DNA from: Dyadobacter chenwenxiniae
GTDB taxonomy: Bacteria > Bacteroidota > Bacteroidia > Cytophagales > Spirosomataceae
Length of the DNA stretch: 64,000 nt
Assembly: GCF_022869785.1 (NCBI RefSeq)
Contig: NZ_CP094997.1
Location: forward strand, 6,515,001 to 6,579,000
Direction of reading: 5' to 3'
Made by a program: the position numbers and the translations under genes. Shown piece by piece: positions 62,559-64,000 of this stretch. The notes beneath the pieces are model-generated. The model saw nothing but the letters and a program-made list of their open reading frames with translations, ran no database searches and was not told the origin of the DNA. How positions within the stretch are numbered: the stretch's first letter is position 1; each line of letters starts with the position of its first letter.

Positions 62559-62576
62559 AGGGTTAGGTTAACATCG

Positions 62577-62609
62577 AAAGCCGTGAGGGACATCCTTCAC
62601 GGCTTTTTT
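62577..62609 (+). terminator. Terminator of the short intergenic transcription unit
   Basis: AAAGCCGTGA pairs with TCACGGCTTT, a 10-bp stem with a ten-base loop, followed by a run of T. It is well formed, and it lies 31 bases upstream of the SelW-like gene. Confidence 0.85.
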
Positions 62610-62640
62610 GATATCTTGGAAGCCTAATCAGCATTATCAG

Positions 62641-62916
62641 ATGAAACCTACGATCAACATTGAGTACTGCCCGAAATGTGGCTGGCTGCTCCGATCTGCC
62701 TGGATGGCGCAGGAATTACTCACCACATTCACCGATGACTTACATGGAGTTCAATTGATCCCATCAGAAGTTGCCGGGAGATATATCATAACCATAGGAG
62801 AAATTGTTATCTGGGATAGAAAACGGGAAGGCCGCTTTCCGGAGCCTAAGGAAGTGAAGCAACTGATCCGCGATCACATCGATCCCGAGCGCAGTCTCGG
62901 CCATTCTGATCGATAA
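62641..62916 (+). CDS. SelT/SelW/SelH (Rdx)-family CxxC protein
   Basis: A 91-residue thioredoxin-fold-like protein of the Rdx family. The N-terminal strand leads into the redox motif Cys10-Pro-Lys-Cys13 (YCPKCGWLLRSAWMAQELL), which in some homologues is CxxU. Here both are cysteines, so it needs no selenocysteine machinery. These proteins are thought to be thiol oxidoreductases. The ATG at 62641 is preferred over the in-frame 62608. The stop overlaps the start of a small downstream ORF (TAATG). Confidence 0.82.
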   Translation: MKPTINIEYCPKCGWLLRSAWMAQELLTTFTDDLHGVQLIPSEVAGRYIITIGEIVIWDRKREGRFPEPKEVKQLIRDHIDPERSLGHSDR

Positions 62917-63065
62917 TGTGCTTCTTAGAAACGAAAGCAGGACAATTTGTCGCCTGGTGGGGAGCGGTTACTGCAATTTTGGCATTTGGCTATTCACTGC
63001 AAATATGGGATATTTTCATGGATTTTTGGAGAAAAAGTGCTTTAAACGGTGCATTGGGCGGTTAG
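62916..63065 (+). CDS. 49-residue membrane microprotein coupled to the SelW-like gene
   Basis: An ORF of 50 codons whose ATG overlaps the stop of the SelW-like gene by one base (TAATG), a layout typical of translational coupling. The product has one predicted membrane segment (about residues 10-31, QFVAWWGAVTAILAFGYSL) and a short charged end. The length and overlap make chance less likely, but there is no homology I can name. It would place a small membrane protein next to the redox protein. Confidence 0.5.
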   Translation: MCFLETKAGQFVAWWGAVTAILAFGYSLQIWDIFMDFWRKSALNGALGG

Positions 63066-63170
63066 GAAATGACCTTAACTAATATATTTTCGATTTTTAA
63101 TCAAAGAATAATCTTTGGCACGTAGTTTTTCGTTAATAGATAAAACTTGTGAATCTTAAACGCGATAGCT

Positions 63171-63593
63171 ATGGAAAGCAAACTGAAAATACCCCAGGAG
63201 ATGTTGATGAATATTGATTTTATCAACACAATCAATGGTGGAATGAGTGAGCCCGCTATAAAGCTTGATAGAGGATCGGACGGTTTTGAAGTAGTTGTGA
63301 AGGTTCCAGGCATCGAGGTTGAAGATCTTCAATTGGAAGTAGTAAAAGGAAAGAAAAATTCTAATAATCTTAAACTATTTCACTTGTTGCCCATATTTTC
63401 TCAGGAGAATTTGTCCGATGAAGAGCAGTGGAGAACAGTACGTTTCATCAATACATTCGTCATTCCCGACGGGGTTGACGTTGAAAACATCACCGCAAAA
63501 TATGACGATACTTTGCGCCATCTGATCCTTTTTCTTCCTTTCGGAGACGAACAGGGAGATTACCACAGAAAAGTGAATATAGAGCGCTGGTAA
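63171..63593 (+). CDS. Hsp20/alpha-crystallin-like small heat-shock protein (divergent)
   Basis: A 140-residue protein. The central beta-sandwich shows the pattern GSDGFEVVVKVPGIEVEDLQLEVV and a late VNIE segment that fit the alpha-crystallin domain (about 30-138), although the family's usual A-x-x-x-N-G-V-L motif is replaced by YDDTLRHLILFLP. Such proteins bind unfolding proteins. It is divergent enough that the name is tentative. It is preceded by a 105-base gap and followed by a terminator. Confidence 0.65.
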   Translation: MESKLKIPQEMLMNIDFINTINGGMSEPAIKLDRGSDGFEVVVKVPGIEVEDLQLEVVKGKKNSNNLKLFHLLPIFSQENLSDEEQWRTVRFINTFVIPDGVDVENITAKYDDTLRHLILFLPFGDEQGDYHRKVNIERW

Positions 63594-63621
63594 CAGCCAT
63601 TTTGTACTAAATAAAGTCACT

Positions 63622-63648
63622 CGATAGTTACAACTATCGGGTTTTTTT
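63622..63648 (+). terminator. Terminator after the Hsp20-like gene
   Basis: CGATAGTT and AACTATCG form an eight-bp stem with a two-base loop (tight), followed by GG and seven T. It lies 28 bases after the stop. Confidence 0.65.
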
Positions 63649-63864
63649 ATGTGTCATATATCAAAATTTAGTTACGAAAAAGCCGGTTTCTTATACGTTA
63701 GGGCCTATCGGTGAAGCATATGGAATTTGTTTTCTCTAAAATTGTACCCTGCTAATAGAATATATTAAGATAGCGTAAACATTTTAGTTTTTAGTAAAAA
63801 AAGGGGTTTCATATCTGTATCTTAGCGACCATATTTTATATATTACTCCTCCAATCTCAACGTT
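63649..63864. other. Intergenic stretch without a gene
   Basis: 216 AT-rich bases between the Hsp20 terminator and the last gene. A TATCTTAG at 63818-63825 is a one-mismatch -7 element but lacks a matching -33 box. I see no ORF, repeat or other structure. Confidence 0.5.
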
Positions 63865-64000
63865 ATGAAAAAATCAAATATCTTCGCTTATATTGAGCTT
63901 ACGAAACTTGTAGAAGAACTTAGAGTTTCAAGTGCTTCCGGCCAGCTTAAACAAAAGTTAAAATCACAGTCGGCATATTTCAACATTATCGAGCCACGGT
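63865..64000 (+). CDS. Hypothetical protein, truncated by the window end
   Basis: The first 45 codons of an ORF from an ATG at 63865, beginning MKKSNIFAYIELTKLVEELR. It is Lys- and Ser-rich and open to the window edge, with no signal peptide or recognised motif. Too little is visible to name it. Confidence 0.4.
   Translation, partial: MKKSNIFAYIELTKLVEELRVSSASGQLKQKLKSQSAYFNIIEPR

Larger units (their letters stand above)
62379..62609 (+). ncRNA. Candidate small RNA, about 230 nt
   Basis: A region with no long ORF runs from a good promoter (62342-62372) to an intrinsic terminator (62577-62609), so a transcript of about 230 nt is likely. Within it, GCATTTT (62451-62457) can pair with AAAATGC (62481-62487), and GAGAAAT (62523-62529) with ATTTCTC (62540-62546). 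It contains a 28-codon ORF (62472-62558), so it may instead be a message for a peptide. I recognise no known RNA family, and the function is unknown. Confidence 0.35.

Noticed and set aside
1..64000. CRISPR arrays, IS elements, prophage and tRNA/rRNA genes
   Set aside because: I saw no regular direct repeats, no transposase or integrase, no phage genes and no cloverleaf or rRNA sequence. A dedicated tRNA scan would confirm this.

Overview
The window is a stretch of chromosome from a Bacteroidota bacterium, most likely order Cytophagales and Dyadobacter- or Spirosoma-like. The evidence is a type IX secretion protein (PorQ), the DUF4494 family, several TAnnTTTG-type promoters typical of this phylum, weak Shine-Dalgarno sequences, and many secreted proteins and lipoproteins. 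The genus is an inference from gene content, not a database match. About 57 protein genes are supported. I see no rRNA, tRNA, CRISPR array, prophage or insertion sequence.

Layout. 1-14 kb: a partial tsaD divergent from tamB, a thioesterase, a small lipoprotein, an M16 metalloprotease, two tandem PafA-type alkaline phosphatases (the second frameshifted), and an NfeD/stomatin pair. 14-24 kb: an acyl-CoA dehydrogenase, ugd and a UDP-glucuronate decarboxylase (a UDP-xylose route), the housekeeping group frr-pyrH-biotin carrier-dusB, then a CPBP protease, a DUF2007 protein, cdsA, a carboxypeptidase-regulatory-domain protein and lpxH. 24-38 kb: an OmpA-family protein, secreted and lipid-anchored unknowns, a large polytopic membrane protein, exonuclease III, a Uma2 nuclease, a RluE-like pseudouridine synthase, mutS, a nucleoside-type MFS transporter, a glycine-rich RRM protein and a secreted beta-propeller.

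38-52 kb: a RES/Xre toxin-antitoxin pair, a very large HEAT-repeat protein with two DUF1080 domains beside a Tat-exported Gfo/Idh/MocA oxidoreductase (a probable 3-keto-glycoside module), an acyl-CoA carboxylase beta subunit, porQ, a PhoX-like lipoprotein, a di-haem cytochrome c peroxidase, and a tandem-ABC ATPase. 52-64 kb: clpB, lysA, pyrF, rfbC, two DJ-1/PfpI proteins, a 7TM/histidine kinase/NarL regulator operon, a short free-standing transcription unit that may be a small RNA, a SelW-like CxxC protein overlapping an unlisted 49-residue membrane microprotein, an Hsp20 homologue and a truncated unknown gene.

Themes: phosphate scavenging (two PafA, one PhoX-like), envelope biogenesis (TamB, CdsA, LpxH, nucleotide-sugar enzymes, PorQ), periplasmic sugar catabolism (DUF1080 with Gfo/Idh), and stress response (ClpB, Hsp20, two DJ-1 proteins). 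Most of the window is ordinary core genome. The least-explained parts are 61.8-63.1 kb, the RES/Xre control region, the hairpin before the stomatin gene, and the DUF1080 giant protein.
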